From positions 1-42,314 of the forward strand of contig JAGCBH010000059.1 of the NCBI GenBank assembly GCA_017652265.1: a DNA stretch of 42,314 bases, written 5' to 3'. Position 1 is the stretch's first letter. Each line of letters opens with the position of its first letter. The stretch is from a bacterium. GTDB taxonomy: Bacteria > Cyanobacteriota > Vampirovibrionia > Gastranaerophilales > Gastranaerophilaceae. The notes under the pieces were generated by a model. The model saw only the letters and a list, made by a program, of their open reading frames with translations. It ran no database searches and had not been told where the DNA came from. Both the position numbers and the translations under genes were made by a program. Of the stretch, positions 41,894-42,314 are shown piece by piece.

Positions 41894-42314
41894 CTATGCC
41901 TTTACAACTTCTATAGTTTCGTAATCAACAAGATACGGAAGATGGGCTTCGGTTATTAGTTCGCCCGGAAGAAGAATTGCAATTCCCGGAGGACATTCGG
42001 CAATAACTTCACCGCAAATTTTACCTATCGCATCTTCTTTTTTTATAAGCTCTTTATCAGAATAATATGCATCTCTTAAACTCATTTTAATTTGAGGTGT
42101 AAGCATCGGCATATGTTTCTTATTTTCAAGATAATAAATATCCGAATAATGAGATTTATCAATATGTTTCAGACATTTTACCAGATATTCAATATCAGAA
42201 CGTTTGTTACCAATATTTGAAAGAATAAGTAAACCGTTATCTGATGCACTTTCAACCTCTATATTAAAATCGATTTCCAGTATGGATTCAAGACGCTTCC
42301 CTGATAGTCCGTCA
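41894..42314 (-). CDS. Orn/Lys/Arg decarboxylase, C-terminal part (runs off the window)
   Basis: The minus-strand frame stays open from the stop at 41894 to the window edge, about 140 residues, so this is the 3' end of a longer gene. It shows the family's C-terminal signatures: SGKRLESILEIDFNIEVE, LLILSNIG, a linker, and the final domain with CGEVIAECPPGIAILLPGELIT. PLP-dependent enzymes of this group decarboxylate arginine, lysine or ornithine to agmatine, cadaverine or putrescine. The catalytic Lys lies outside the window. An arginine decarboxylase would make agmatine, the usual substrate of the fold seen at 37617. Confidence 0.85.
   Translation of the reverse strand, partial: DGLSGKRLESILEIDFNIEVESASDNGLLILSNIGNKRSDIEYLVKCLKHIDKSHYSDIYYLENKKHMPMLTPQIKMSLRDAYYSDKELIKKEDAIGKICGEVIAECPPGIAILLPGELITEAHLPYLVDYETIEVVKA

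Noticed and set aside
1-42314. CRISPR arrays, transposases, integrases or phage structural genes
   Set aside because: Looked for regular spaced repeats and recognisable mobile-element proteins on both strands; none seen. The short repeats found are isolated pairs.

Overview
The window looks like a chromosomal segment of a low-GC bacterium with a Gram-negative-type envelope. It has KDO synthesis (kdsA), a family 9 heptosyltransferase-like enzyme, a WecA/MraY-family transferase and an S-layer-homology (SLH) surface protein of the kind common in the cyanobacterial lineage. Together with the protein style this fits a gut non-photosynthetic cyanobacterial relative (Melainabacteria/Vampirovibrionia, Gastranaerophilales-like). 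That placement is inference from gene content; no search was run. Housekeeping genes are complete and intact. No phage structural genes, transposases or CRISPR arrays are visible.

Layout. 0.1-2 kb: a two-helix membrane protein and the WecA-like transferase. 1.9-5.4 kb: a compact minus-strand operon with a 61-residue peptide, a hairpin, and two tandem 524-residue radical SAM/SPASM enzymes with PqqD-like N-termini; this is a candidate RiPP (modified peptide) locus. 5.6-10 kb: PHP phosphoesterase, a membrane protein, a zinc-ribbon protein, RNase PH, a secreted coiled-coil protein and a strongly promoted SLH protein. 10-14 kb: two unknown proteins and a long TPR protein. 14-22 kb: recN with a GH13-type enzyme, a tagged metalloprotease, then ppiC, pepP and an rRNA-type SpoU methyltransferase. 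22-23 kb: a gene-poor stretch with tRNA-Gly and partial copies of it. 23-27 kb: a glycosyltransferase and three tandem tagged proteins. 27-34.6 kb: kdsA, an MBL hydrolase, pheS, a phosphopantetheinyl transferase, dnaG, rpoD and asd. 34.7-39.1 kb: a secreted coiled-coil protein and three tagged enzymes. 39.1-42.3 kb: a putative small RNA, tRNA-Lys with a partial copy, a heptosyltransferase, a histidine kinase and the end of an Orn/Lys/Arg decarboxylase.

Three unusual themes stand out. (1) At least ten otherwise unrelated proteins carry a short motif [I/M/V][N/S]F[K/G/S] within the first ~45 residues, sometimes followed by one membrane helix. Behind it sit very different domains: a RelA/SpoT-type nucleotide synthetase, a guanidine-modifying (PAD/agmatine deiminase fold) enzyme, a Cys-His-Asp hydrolase, an HExxH metalloprotease, an acyl-carrier-protein domain, helical-repeat proteins and the RiPP-like peptide. 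This looks like a shared targeting signal on an effector-like repertoire. (2) Both tRNA genes in the window are followed by a ~180-190 bp non-coding element that ends in a copy of that tRNA's own 3' end and contains a conserved core with covarying stems: a candidate tRNA-targeting miniature element or structured RNA. (3) The peptide plus twin radical SAM operon. Smaller signals are a 195-bp repeat flanking dnaG-rpoD, a dyad on the SLH promoter, a putative pseudoknotted small RNA and several near-leaderless promoters.
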